Source of the DNA: Flavobacteriales bacterium UBA7325
Lineage (GTDB): Bacteria; Bacteroidota; Bacteroidia; Flavobacteriales_D; Crocinitomicaceae
Assembly (NCBI GenBank): GCA_002471375.1
Contig: DKPV01000100.1
Location: forward strand, 1-50,062
DNA length: 50,062 bases
Direction of reading: 5' to 3'
Shown here piece after piece: positions 25,195-34,438 of this stretch. Below the pieces are notes generated by a model. The model had not been told where the DNA came from and made no database searches. It worked only from the letters and a program-made list of their open reading frames with translations. A program made the translations under genes and the position numbers. Position 1 is the first letter of the stretch. The number at the start of each line of letters is the position of its first letter.

Positions 25195-26016
25195 ATGAGC
25201 TTTTTATCGAATTTCTCTAGACTGATTTTTATTTGTGTTGGAATGTTCGGGATTTCCTGTGGGGCTGGTCGGAATTTGGACAACGAAGAGCTCATTCATG
25301 AATTACCACCTTCGATAATTGAGAGTGAAACTTCTTTATATTTATACTCTCACGACATGGGAGATTCAGCGAAGTGTGGGATAACTTACGACTTCTACTC
25401 CGACATTGATCTTCCTTATAAAGATACAGTTAACTGGATCATCAAGAAATTCACTGCAGATAATACCGAATTTACATTTGATCATCTTACAGATAGTAGA
25501 TTATCTCATAATTTCTTCAGAACTGAGCTTGAAAAGTTTAGAGGCATTTACAACGATGCAGTTTCTAATGATGGTTATGATTATGGAGTGTGGGAAGTTG
25601 AAATCGATATTGATATTGATGATTCTTTCAGGGATTTCGTGATTGTGGGTACTGCGACATGGGCATATTCAGGAGGTGCGCATGGGAATGGTTTCATGGT
25701 GGATAATATCGTTGATAAAAAGACAGGTAAAGTACTTGGTTTGGATGATTTCTTTTCAGATATTAATGAATTAAACCGAATTTGTGATCCGATCTTTCGT
25801 AAATCGCAAAGTTTGACGCTGGATGAGAGTCTTTCAGATGCAGGTTTTTGGTTTGACGAGAATCAGTTTAGTGTGAACAACAATTTTTCATGCGGTGATG
25901 GTTTTGTGAAATTCTATTTCAATCCATATGAAATTGCTCCTTATGCTGCTGGCGCTATGTATGTCTCTGTTCATATTGATGAGGTTAAGCACTTGCTGTT
26001 GAGGTCAGTAGATTGA
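25195..26016 (+). CDS. DUF3298/DUF4163-type lipoprotein
   Basis: A 273-residue predicted lipoprotein with lipobox GISC (Cys near residue 22). The body resembles the DUF4163 plus DUF3298 pair common in Bacteroidota and Firmicutes envelope proteins (RsiV-like): GTATWAYSGGAHGNGF, DKKTGKVLGLDDFF and, near the end, FYFNPYEIAPYAAGAM. The function is unknown; in other bacteria such domains bind lysozyme or sense the envelope, which cannot be claimed here. It lies 9 bases after cdd. Confidence 0.8.
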   Translation: MSFLSNFSRLIFICVGMFGISCGAGRNLDNEELIHELPPSIIESETSLYLYSHDMGDSAKCGITYDFYSDIDLPYKDTVNWIIKKFTADNTEFTFDHLTDSRLSHNFFRTELEKFRGIYNDAVSNDGYDYGVWEVEIDIDIDDSFRDFVIVGTATWAYSGGAHGNGFMVDNIVDKKTGKVLGLDDFFSDINELNRICDPIFRKSQSLTLDESLSDAGFWFDENQFSVNNNFSCGDGFVKFYFNPYEIAPYAAGAMYVSVHIDEVKHLLLRSVD

Positions 26017-26120
26017 TAGATGAAGATTCTTCGATTTGAGTTATCGTTCATCTAAAATCAGGATGCCAAAAAATCCAACTTTGAGGCATCTTTCAACGTA
26101 GAACCGATTTCATTATTTAT

Positions 26121-26128
26121 TATATTTG
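26121..26128 (+). promoter_or_regulatory. pdhA: Putative -7 element TATATTTG upstream of pdhA
   Basis: TATATTTG fits TAnnTTTG exactly and ends 26 bases before the pdhA ATG. No strong -33 element is visible. Confidence 0.5.
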
Positions 26129-26154
26129 TTCACTTTTATTAATTAAGAATTAAA

Positions 26155-27204
26155 ATGGCGGTGAAGGCGCAAAAACAACCTGCAAAGGCAACAAAGAAAT
26201 CTAAATCGGCTGGAAAGCCTAAGTTTTCTAGGGAGACATATATCAAGTGGTATACTGACATGCTTCTCATTCGTAAATTTGAGGAGAAAGCCGGACAATT
26301 ATACATCCAACAGAAATTTGGAGGATTTTGTCATTTATATATCGGTCAAGAGGCAATCGTAGCTGGTACTGCAAGTGCTTGTATCGAAGGAGACAAACAT
26401 ATGACGGCATACCGTTCACACGGTCACCCAATTGCACTTGGAACAGATCCTAGAAGATTGATGGCTGAGTTATATGGCAGAAAAACTGGGGTTTCGAAAG
26501 GAAAAGGTGGATCGATGCACTTTTTTGATAAAGAAGTTGGTTTCCTTGGTGGACATGGAATTGTTGGAGCTCAAATACCTATGGGAGCAGGAGTTGCTTT
26601 TGCTGAGATGTATAAGGGAACCAAAAACATAGTCTGTGTTTCTATGGGTGATGGAGCCGTTCGTCAAGGTGCTTTGCATGAAACATTCAACATGGCAATG
26701 AACTGGAAGATTCCAGTAATTTTCATTATAGAAAATAACAACTATGCCATGGGTACATCTGTTGAACGAACAACAAATGTTACGGATTTATCGAAAATTG
26801 GTCTTTCATACGAAATGCCTTCACGCGTTGTTAACGGAATGTCGCCAGAAGCTGTTCATGAAGCGATTGAGGAAGCTGCAGATCGCGGTAGAAGAGGAGA
26901 CGGCCCAACGTTGCTAGATATTAGAACGTACCGTTATAAGGGACATTCGATGTCAGATCCTCAGAAATACAGAACAAAGAAGGAAGTTGCTGACTGGATA
27001 GAACAAGATCCAATTGAGCATTGTAAATCTGTAATTGAAGAGAATAGATGGCTTACTGCCAAAAAGATCGAAGAGATCGGCGAATGGGTAAAGAAAGAGG
27101 TCGCAGAGTCAGTTGAATTTGCGGAAAACTCACCATACCCTGAGGCAAAAGAAATCTATGATGATGTCTACGCTGAACCAGATTACCCATTTATAGTAGA
27201 ATAA
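26155..27204 (+). CDS. pdhA: Pyruvate dehydrogenase E1 component, alpha subunit
   Basis: A 349-residue thiamine-diphosphate enzyme subunit that decarboxylates pyruvate and passes the acetyl group to the lipoyl E2. The ThDP motif is VSMGDGAVRQGALHETFN with the downstream IIENNNYAMGTS; the phosphorylation-loop-like YRYKGHSMSDPQKYR is present, as is GKGGSMHFFDKEVGFLGGHG. About 20 Lys- and Ala-rich residues at the N-terminus (AVKAQKQPAKATKKSKSAGK) are an extension. The E2 gene follows after 25 bases. The beta subunit gene is not in the window, an arrangement usual in Flavobacteriia. Confidence 0.94.
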   Translation: MAVKAQKQPAKATKKSKSAGKPKFSRETYIKWYTDMLLIRKFEEKAGQLYIQQKFGGFCHLYIGQEAIVAGTASACIEGDKHMTAYRSHGHPIALGTDPRRLMAELYGRKTGVSKGKGGSMHFFDKEVGFLGGHGIVGAQIPMGAGVAFAEMYKGTKNIVCVSMGDGAVRQGALHETFNMAMNWKIPVIFIIENNNYAMGTSVERTTNVTDLSKIGLSYEMPSRVVNGMSPEAVHEAIEEAADRGRRGDGPTLLDIRTYRYKGHSMSDPQKYRTKKEVADWIEQDPIEHCKSVIEENRWLTAKKIEEIGEWVKKEVAESVEFAENSPYPEAKEIYDDVYAEPDYPFIVE

Positions 27205-27229
27205 CCAGAATTAAGAAATTAGCAAGGAA

Positions 27230-28489
27230 ATGGCTGAAGTTATATTAATGCCCAAATTGAGTGACACGATGACCGAAGGTGTTGTCGCTGAGTGGATCAA
27301 GAAAGTGGGTGATGAAGTTTCGAATGGTGAATTATTGGCCGAAATTGAAACGGATAAGGCAACAATGGAGTTTGAATCGTTTTATGATGGGGTTCTATTG
27401 CATGTAGGAGTTGGTAAAGGAGAAGCAGCTCCAGTTAATTCATTGCTCGCGATTATTGGCGAGAAAGGAGAGGATGTTGCTAAGTTAATTGAAGAGGCAA
27501 AGTCTGCTTCAACTCAGGAAGCACCAAAAGAAGAGGCTAAAAAAGAAGTCACTGCACCTTCACCTGAGCCAGTTACAGTTCAAGAAGCTGAACCAGTAGT
27601 TGCTACACCAGCACCTGCAATAGTTGCTGATAGTAATGGGCGAGTATTTGCATCTCCATTAGCCAAGAGTATGGCTAACGAAAGAGGCATCGATCTAGCT
27701 AATGTGATTGGAACTGGGGAGTCAGGAAGAATTGTAAAGCGTGACATAGAACACTATGTTCCTTACGTTCCAGCAATGGGCGGAGGAAAACGAGCTCATG
27801 TAGGCACTGAACAGTTTACAGAAGAACCAATTTCTCAAATGAGAAAGACAATTGCGAAACGATTAGCTGAAAGCAAATTTACAGCGCCTCATTTCTACTT
27901 AACCATTGAAATGGATATGGATCGTGCGATTGACATGCGTAAATCGCTTAAAGAATTGGATGCCGGTAAAGTATCATTTAATGATATGGTAATCAAAGCT
28001 GTATCTTTGGCATTAAGAGAGCATCCGAATGTAAATAGCTCCTGGATGGGAGATGTTATTAGAAGAAACCAACATGTGCACATCGGTGTTGCCGTAGCTG
28101 TAGATGAAGGATTACTGGTTCCTGTCGTTCGCTTTGCAGATGGAAAAGGAATGGAGGAAATCGGTGCAGAGGTAAGAGTTCTAGCTCAGAAAGCGAAAGA
28201 CAAAAAACTTCAGCCTGCCGAGTGGGAAGGAAATACTTTTACGATTTCAAACCTAGGGATGTTTGGAATTGAAGAATTTACGGCAATTGTAAACCCGCCG
28301 GACAGCTGTATAATGGCTGTTGGAGGGATTAGACAAGTACCTGTCGTAAAAGAAGGAAAAGTGGTGCCAGGAAATGTCATGAAAGTGACATTGTCTTGTG
28401 ATCACAGAGTGGTAGATGGTGCAACTGGAGCAGCTTTCTTAAATACGTTTAAAACGTATATGGAGAATCCAGTATCTCTTCTGCTGTAA
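27230..28489 (+). CDS. pdhC: Pyruvate dehydrogenase complex E2, dihydrolipoamide acetyltransferase
   Basis: A 419-residue E2 with one lipoyl domain (Lys in EIETDKATMEFESF), an Ala/Pro/Glu-rich linker, an E1/E3-binding domain (SPLAKSMANERGIDL, GTGESGRIVKRDI) and a catalytic domain ending SCDHRVVDGATGAAFL with the HxxxDG site. TISNLGMFGIEEFTAIVNP is typical of the pyruvate form. It transfers acetyl to CoA and forms the core of the complex. It is co-transcribed with pdhA. Comparison with the E2 at 10283-11650 shows two separate 2-oxo acid dehydrogenase systems in this genome. Confidence 0.94.
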   Translation: MAEVILMPKLSDTMTEGVVAEWIKKVGDEVSNGELLAEIETDKATMEFESFYDGVLLHVGVGKGEAAPVNSLLAIIGEKGEDVAKLIEEAKSASTQEAPKEEAKKEVTAPSPEPVTVQEAEPVVATPAPAIVADSNGRVFASPLAKSMANERGIDLANVIGTGESGRIVKRDIEHYVPYVPAMGGGKRAHVGTEQFTEEPISQMRKTIAKRLAESKFTAPHFYLTIEMDMDRAIDMRKSLKELDAGKVSFNDMVIKAVSLALREHPNVNSSWMGDVIRRNQHVHIGVAVAVDEGLLVPVVRFADGKGMEEIGAEVRVLAQKAKDKKLQPAEWEGNTFTISNLGMFGIEEFTAIVNPPDSCIMAVGGIRQVPVVKEGKVVPGNVMKVTLSCDHRVVDGATGAAFLNTFKTYMENPVSLLL

Positions 28490-28513
28490 CAGAGTAACTA
28501 AATAACTACATAT

Positions 28514-31500
28514 ATGTCACTGTCCAAAACCTCTTGCGTTTGGACGTTGAGCTTGCTACTTATGCTTATGTCAAACCTGTCCTTTGGTCAGGCGACAATC
28601 AACGTTCGTGTAATTTCCGTCCAGGTAACCAATAATGAAGATTGCGATGGGTTCCTCAATGGAGATAGCGATTTTGCTTGGGAATTTATCGCTACTGATA
28701 ATACCTTAGGTAATTCTAATAACAATCCAGTTTTAGGGGGTATTCTAGGGGGATTTAACTTTGCCTATGATAATGGGAATAATGGGCCGTATACAATGAC
28801 GGCACCAGGCTCTGGCTTTTCACCTTCGGATGGATTATTCTTCTCTCATGGCTATGTTTGTCCAGGTGATGTTCCAACAAGCATGACAATTGATTGGAGA
28901 GGGTATGAAAATGATGATCTATTTTTCAATTATGATCTTCTAGGTATTTCTGATGGAGAAACTCCAAATCAGACACAGTCGATGGCGGTCCCGAACGGGG
29001 CGGGGGTGAATACACAAACGTACTCCGCAGCAAGTGCAGATCCGGGTTGTGTTCAAACCTATGTCATTACGCTTCAAGTGGAACGTGTTCCTTTAGTGGT
29101 AAATTATTTCCAAGATGATATTTGTAATGCGACTCTCGCAAATATTGGAGTTACATATACGCTCGGATGGTGTCCATCTGCGACCCTAGAGACTAATGAG
29201 CCTCATACTGGAGATGTTACTGCAAATGGATCTGTGTGGGTTAAGTTCGTAGCACCGCCAAGTGGAGAGGTTGAAATTACAACTGATTTAGCTGGGACAG
29301 AGTTCGGTACTTACTTCGAAATTTATCATGCCGCTGATGGCGGTCTTTGTGGGACAGGGATTCAGCCGATTACATTAACACTTATCAAGGATAAGTTCGA
29401 TTATTTATCCCACCAGGAGTTCTCAGACGGTGTTGATTTACTAGGTCTAGATCCGGAAGCTGAAATTGATCTTGATGCTTGTAATCCAGTTAATCCTATA
29501 TCCTATCAGAAGTTGCACCCGGGTGAAACATACTATGTGCAAATTACTGCTGATGCAGGAGGAGAAAGAGGCTACTATGAATTTAGAGTCAATGATTTAG
29601 GTGGAGGAAGTCCTCCAAATGTAGAAGATTTGCCATGTACGTCTCCCCCAACTCCATTTGGTACAGCAGTTATTAGCTCTGCAGCAGGATCACCTGCTAG
29701 TATGAACTTATCTTTTGGATGTGCTTATGATAGTGGAAATAACTTTGGAGAAACTGGACAGGCACACGTTACTCAGAATCCAGATGATTATCATGCTTAT
29801 GATTATGATCATCCAGCTGCTGGCAATGGTACTATCAATGAGACTGTTTGGATGAACTTTGTTGCACCAAACGAAGGAAGAATTGTTTTTGAAACAGATT
29901 ATCAAAGTGCAGTTTATTCCGAAGATGCAGCATTCTTTGGTTATGATCGTCGATTTGGTCCTGGAACACCTGGTGACTACAGTTGTGCAAATCTGGAAAA
30001 CTTAGCTGCCCAACAAGGTGGATTGAATGGACTATTCGGAGGTGCGGTTGAAAGTGCGATAATTACACGTCAGTGTCTTGAGCCAGGATATGATTACTAT
30101 GGTATGGTCGATCCATCTAACAGCCTTACAGGACTTAGTGCTCAAGACATTGATACTTGGTTGTACGATCCTAGCGCTGCTGATCCGATTAACAACCCGC
30201 CAGGAAATGACATTCTTTGTTTAACTATGCCTAACCCGTTGTATCAGGTCGTTGTTACTCCAGCAGGAATAACACCTCCATTCACTGCTGTTGCAGGATC
30301 AAACGAAAGAGCATGTAAAGAATTCTTGGCTGGTGAGCCACCTGCGCATCCAAATCCAGCCGATCGTGCAGATCAAACTGTGTGGCATTATTTCACTGTG
30401 CCAGCAAGTGGTGCAATAGAAATGAATATTAGAGCTTATATTGGAATGGATACTTTGCGCTATGCTATGTACAATCTATTAGGTGGAACCAGCTGCTATG
30501 GAGGATTAGCTCCGGCAACGTTTACAAATGACGGAACTCAATTAACACCAATTATTACGCCTCTTCTGCAAGGATCTGCTGGATTTGACGGCACAGTTGA
30601 ATCTGTTTGTTGTATGACGCCAGGCTCGATTGTTGCGATCCAATTAGATGGTTCTTATCCTGGAGACGAAGGTCAATATATTATTGAGTTCATTCGTGAA
30701 GTTGCCTCTTATGCTGGTGATACTTATGTTGCGACAGTCGGTGGTGATACAGTTGATTTAAATTCCGCCGATACTGCTTTCGTATGTTTTAATGATACAC
30801 TCTTTCCAGGAAACTTAATTAATGGAATTGGAGATCCAACATTGGATATCCCTTCTTGCCTTGATCCAGGATTTGTGATGCATAGTGCACCAGTGCCTCC
30901 ATCACCTGTATTTGGGTCAGGATTTACATACATCGATACGGTGCAAGGACTTTCAGGAGCGTTTGTGAATAATACAAATGGAACAGGAACTCCATTGAAC
31001 CCATTGTTTAACACAGTTTACTATGTTTCATCAATGGCAGATGATCCAGGAGATTGGGCAAACTTCAATTGTAGCTCATCCACAGTGGATAATGCAGTGA
31101 GCGTAGTTTACCTTACACCAGTTGTGCCAGTGTTTAGTTATGACAATGCTTTATGTCAAATCACTTTCACAGCATCAGGAGGTCTAGCAGCGTTCTATGG
31201 AACAGATTTTAACTATACGATTCAGGATGCCGCATTGAACCTCGTCCAAACAGGAACTTTTGCGAGTGGTGTGAATATAGTGTATCCAGTTGTAGCTGCC
31301 GAGCTACATACAATTACAATAGATGATGGGAATTGTCCACAAGTATTTACAGTGGATGCCAGCGCGTGTGCAAATCCTTGTATAATTGCTCCTATTATTC
31401 AGTTCGTAAATACGTCAATTTGTGATGGTCAGTCAATCTTACTTGAAGGCGCGAATCAAACTACGGCTGGAGTTTATACAGATGTGTTCACTGCAGCGAA

Positions 31501-32596
31501 TGGTTGTGATAGTACAATTTATACTACTCTTTCCATCCTGGATCCTGTGGAAGTATCGACAGCAATAACAATATGTACAGGTTCATCATACACAGTTGGG
31601 ACTAGTGCGTACTCCGTAGCTGGTCAGTATTACGATACCTTAGTTGCAGCGAATGGATGTGACAGTATAATAACAACAAATCTATTTGTTGAATCTGAAT
31701 TGTCAACAGCAATAACGCAGACTATTTGTACTGGAACGACTTATACATTTGACGGCGCTGCGCTCGATGCGTCAGGAGTTTATGTGGACTCACTAGTTGC
31801 AGCTGCCGGCTGCGATAGTATTGTTACGTTATACTTAACTGTGACGCCACTAATAACAAACTCAATAACGCAAACTATTTGTGAAGGCAACTCTGTTACA
31901 TTCGGAACACAAACTCTATCAGCATCCGGTACTTATACTGAGATGTTCACAACTCCAGCAGGGTGTGATTCATTGGTATCCATGTTCTTGTTTGTAAATC
32001 CAACAATAGAGAATTCTGTCTCTGCTGTAATATGTGATGGACAATCCTACACATTCGGAACTCAAACTTTAACGACTACTGGGCAATTCTCAGAATTGTT
32101 TACGACGCCAACCGGATGTGACTCGTTGGTTCAGTTATTCTTAACTGTTAGCGATGCCTTGGATTCAACATTTGCCCAATCAATCTGTGAAGGAGAAGTT
32201 TATACACTTGGAACGCAATCATTGACAGTTTCAGGTGTTTATACTGAACTGTTCTCGAATGCAGGAGGCTGTGATTCAATTGTAACACTTGAACTTCAAG
32301 TGCTAGATTGTGAAGCTCTTCTCGAGATTTCAAATATCTGCACTCCGAATGGAGATGGTAGTAATGACACTTGGAAGGTAAGTGATCTAAACCAAATCAT
32401 TGGATGTAATGTCGTCATCTACAATAGGTGGGGTCAGCCCGTCTTCGAGACAGACGATTACCAGAACGACTGGGATGGTACTAAAGATGGAGCAGGTGGA
32501 GAAGTCTTGCCAGATGGTGTGTACTATTATACGATTGGTTGTGAGTCAAATAGAACATACGAAGGAGCTATTAACCTCTTAAGATTTAAAAAGTAG
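28514..32596 (+). CDS. Large secreted T9SS type B adhesin-like protein with gliding-motility C-terminal domain
   Basis: A 1360-residue exported protein. A signal peptide (TLSLLLMLMSNLSFGQ) precedes long beta-rich regions with repeated WVKFVAPPSGEVEI- and TVWMNFVAP-type strands, then six tandem repeats of about 50 residues, each with a TICxG start and GCDS near its end (residues about 968-1264), and a gliding-motility-associated C-terminal domain: ICTPNGDGSNDTWKV, IYNRWGQPVFE, WDGTKDGAGGEVLPDGVYYY. That domain is a type IX (type B) secretion signal. It is probably exported through the T9SS and held at the surface. The gene directly precedes a PorP/SprF-OmpA fusion, the partner usually found next to such proteins. 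It begins 24 bases after pdhC. Confidence 0.92.
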   Translation: MSLSKTSCVWTLSLLLMLMSNLSFGQATINVRVISVQVTNNEDCDGFLNGDSDFAWEFIATDNTLGNSNNNPVLGGILGGFNFAYDNGNNGPYTMTAPGSGFSPSDGLFFSHGYVCPGDVPTSMTIDWRGYENDDLFFNYDLLGISDGETPNQTQSMAVPNGAGVNTQTYSAASADPGCVQTYVITLQVERVPLVVNYFQDDICNATLANIGVTYTLGWCPSATLETNEPHTGDVTANGSVWVKFVAPPSGEVEITTDLAGTEFGTYFEIYHAADGGLCGTGIQPITLTLIKDKFDYLSHQEFSDGVDLLGLDPEAEIDLDACNPVNPISYQKLHPGETYYVQITADAGGERGYYEFRVNDLGGGSPPNVEDLPCTSPPTPFGTAVISSAAGSPASMNLSFGCAYDSGNNFGETGQAHVTQNPDDYHAYDYDHPAAGNGTINETVWMNFVAPNEGRIVFETDYQSAVYSEDAAFFGYDRRFGPGTPGDYSCANLENLAAQQGGLNGLFGGAVESAIITRQCLEPGYDYYGMVDPSNSLTGLSAQDIDTWLYDPSAADPINNPPGNDILCLTMPNPLYQVVVTPAGITPPFTAVAGSNERACKEFLAGEPPAHPNPADRADQTVWHYFTVPASGAIEMNIRAYIGMDTLRYAMYNLLGGTSCYGGLAPATFTNDGTQLTPIITPLLQGSAGFDGTVESVCCMTPGSIVAIQLDGSYPGDEGQYIIEFIREVASYAGDTYVATVGGDTVDLNSADTAFVCFNDTLFPGNLINGIGDPTLDIPSCLDPGFVMHSAPVPPSPVFGSGFTYIDTVQGLSGAFVNNTNGTGTPLNPLFNTVYYVSSMADDPGDWANFNCSSSTVDNAVSVVYLTPVVPVFSYDNALCQITFTASGGLAAFYGTDFNYTIQDAALNLVQTGTFASGVNIVYPVVAAELHTITIDDGNCPQVFTVDASACANPCIIAPIIQFVNTSICDGQSILLEGANQTTAGVYTDVFTAANGCDSTIYTTLSILDPVEVSTAITICTGSSYTVGTSAYSVAGQYYDTLVAANGCDSIITTNLFVESELSTAITQTICTGTTYTFDGAALDASGVYVDSLVAAAGCDSIVTLYLTVTPLITNSITQTICEGNSVTFGTQTLSASGTYTEMFTTPAGCDSLVSMFLFVNPTIENSVSAVICDGQSYTFGTQTLTTTGQFSELFTTPTGCDSLVQLFLTVSDALDSTFAQSICEGEVYTLGTQSLTVSGVYTELFSNAGGCDSIVTLELQVLDCEALLEISNICTPNGDGSNDTWKVSDLNQIIGCNVVIYNRWGQPVFETDDYQNDWDGTKDGAGGEVLPDGVYYYTIGCESNRTYEGAINLLRFKK
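31415..32305 (+). repeat. Six tandem ~148-base repeats coding Cys-containing adhesin modules
   Basis: Inside the 1360-residue protein six in-frame units of about 49-50 codons follow one another. Each has the pattern I-C-x-G near the start, a G-x-Y-x-D/E-x-F/L core and A/G-G-C-D-S near the end (ANGCDST, ANGCDSI, AAGCDSI, PAGCDSL, PTGCDSL, AGGCDSI), so each unit carries a Cys pair likely to form a disulfide after export. The nucleotide copies have diverged, so this is an old protein-level repeat. Confidence 0.88.
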
Positions 32597-32600
32597 AACG

Positions 32601-33983
32601 ATGAGAACATTTGTAAAACACTTAGTAGTAGTTGCAGCAGTTGGATTCGTATCGACTGCAATGGCACAGCAGACAAGACAAACAAACTTGTATGCTTATA
32701 ATACATTTTCAATTAATCCTGCCTATGCGGGTGCGAGTGGATGTACTGAATTGAATTTCTCTCATGTGAATCAGTGGGTAAAAGTAGCCGGAGCGCCTGT
32801 AACGAGTTTTCTTAATGCGAACACACGAATCGGTAAACGATGGGGAGCAGGGGCAAGTCTATTAATAGATAAGCTCGGTATGCTTCAGCAGTTGTCCGCT
32901 TCAGGAGCTATTTCGTACGGATTCACTATTGCAAGAAGCCATAACATAAGATTAGGTATTTCTGCTGGCTATTTCCAGATGCGAGTTGATCCAACAGATG
33001 CAATTGCGTTTGATGCAGGAGATCAAATAGTAGATGGAGGTATACAAAGATCGAATTCAGTTAACTCTGAGGCGGGAATTGTTTACCAGTTTAAAGGGCT
33101 GGAATTGTCATTTGCGGCAAAACAATTACTTGAAACAAGATCTGCCTTTGATTATCAAAATCTTGAAGGTTATGGTCTTAAGCGACATTTGTTAGGGTAT
33201 GCAGCCTATGATATAGTCCTTAATAAGACGTTGACACTGAAACCTAATATTCTATATCGTGGAATTGATTCAAAGCAACAGTTCGATTTTAATGTAGATC
33301 TTAATTACAATGATTTTATCTATGGAGGAATTGGATGGAGAACTCAAGTAGGGCTTGTAGGGAAGATTGGAGTAAACGTTCGTAAGTTATTCTTTATCGG
33401 ATACGCGTATGAGGCTCCAATGCAAAATGTTGCGTCTTATGGAGCTGGTTCACATGAAGTGGTTTTGGGCTTGAAGTTCTGTAAGAAGAATAAGGAAGAA
33501 ATTCCTCCGCTCGTTGGTGGTGATCCTATTTTGGATACAGTTACCATTGTGGAAACGATTATAGATACGATTGTTATCGAACGTGTTGATACTGTATTTC
33601 AAAACGTTGCAGTTGCCGAAGATAAAAATCTTCGAGCGGCTTTAATGGAGGCTCAGGAAAACTTAGAATTTATCCATGATAAGTCAATAATTGAAAAGAA
33701 TTCATACGCGTCTTTGGAAGGCTTAACGAATTTACTTCTTGTTCATGAAGATGTTAAAATCAAATTGGGCGGTCACACAGATAGTGATGGAACCAAAGAA
33801 TACAATATGCGATTATCTCAGAACAGAGTTGAAGCAATGAAGAAATTCTTGACTTCAAATGGAGTTGATAAGAGCAGAATTGAAACTTCGTATTTTGGTG
33901 AGTCAAAACCAATTGCTCCAAATACCACTGAGGAAGGAAAAGCTCGAAATCGTAGAGTTGAGATGGAATTAATTGTTCCGTAA
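32601..33983 (+). CDS. PorP/SprF-like outer-membrane protein fused to a C-terminal OmpA domain
   Basis: A 460-residue protein. A signal peptide (LVVVAAVGFVSTAMAQQ) leads to a PorP/SprF beta-barrel (about 25-300), with the family start NLYAYNTFSINPAYAGASG and SLLIDKLGMLQQLSASGAISY. Then comes a Val/Thr/Ile/Asp-rich linker (TVTIVETIIDTIVIERVDTV) and a full OmpA domain: IKLGGHTDSDGTKEYNMRLS, QNRVEAMKKFL, ARNRRVEMEL. PorP/SprF proteins help attach type B T9SS substrates to the surface; the OmpA part would fasten this one to peptidoglycan. It lies 4 bases after the adhesin gene, and its stop overlaps the next start by one base (TAATG). Confidence 0.9.
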   Translation: MRTFVKHLVVVAAVGFVSTAMAQQTRQTNLYAYNTFSINPAYAGASGCTELNFSHVNQWVKVAGAPVTSFLNANTRIGKRWGAGASLLIDKLGMLQQLSASGAISYGFTIARSHNIRLGISAGYFQMRVDPTDAIAFDAGDQIVDGGIQRSNSVNSEAGIVYQFKGLELSFAAKQLLETRSAFDYQNLEGYGLKRHLLGYAAYDIVLNKTLTLKPNILYRGIDSKQQFDFNVDLNYNDFIYGGIGWRTQVGLVGKIGVNVRKLFFIGYAYEAPMQNVASYGAGSHEVVLGLKFCKKNKEEIPPLVGGDPILDTVTIVETIIDTIVIERVDTVFQNVAVAEDKNLRAALMEAQENLEFIHDKSIIEKNSYASLEGLTNLLLVHEDVKIKLGGHTDSDGTKEYNMRLSQNRVEAMKKFLTSNGVDKSRIETSYFGESKPIAPNTTEEGKARNRRVEMELIVP

Positions 33984-34435
33984 TGACAAAGTTCATGCTG
34001 ATAATGCAAAGAATGGGAAGAAGTAGTAAAACTGCATTAGTTGTAATACTGACCATTCTTTCTGCATCCTGTGGAGGTCCAAAAAATCTTGATATGTCAG
34101 ATAATTCATTAAGCGACGCAACTACTAGTGGGGACACTCAGATAATTTCAGCTCCAATCGTAAAGAAGAATTTTGTCAAGAAAAACAATGAGGTAACGGA
34201 TCATGAAGAGTATTTTGTTCGACGATCAATTCAAGATTACTTTGTGAAATTCTGCGAAAGTAATGTCGATCGAGTTGAGTTGCAAGACTATTTAGACCAT
34301 CTAGGGGATGATCTAAAAGTGGCTACACTTGAAGTTGAAATCCGTAATGGTAATTGGGATATTTGCGATGATAATTTAGAACGACAAAGTAGAATGGGAG
34401 AGTACATGATCATTCACCGAATAATCAAGGACTAA
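33983..34435 (+). CDS. Predicted lipoprotein, unknown
   Basis: A 150-residue protein, start-coupled to the PorP-OmpA gene by a TAATG overlap. The N-terminus is basic (MTKFMLIMQRMGRSSK) with a hydrophobic run and lipobox SASC, giving a mature lipoprotein of about 120 residues. The mature part has a Ser/Thr/Asp-rich spacer and an acidic helical region (FVRRSIQDYFVKFCESNVDR) with several Cys. No family is recognised. The last gene of the apparent adhesin operon, it could be an accessory factor for the surface protein (inference). It converges with the GAPDH-like gene 3 bases away. Confidence 0.7.
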   Translation: MTKFMLIMQRMGRSSKTALVVILTILSASCGGPKNLDMSDNSLSDATTSGDTQIISAPIVKKNFVKKNNEVTDHEEYFVRRSIQDYFVKFCESNVDRVELQDYLDHLGDDLKVATLEVEIRNGNWDICDDNLERQSRMGEYMIIHRIIKD

Positions 34436-34438
34436 TCT

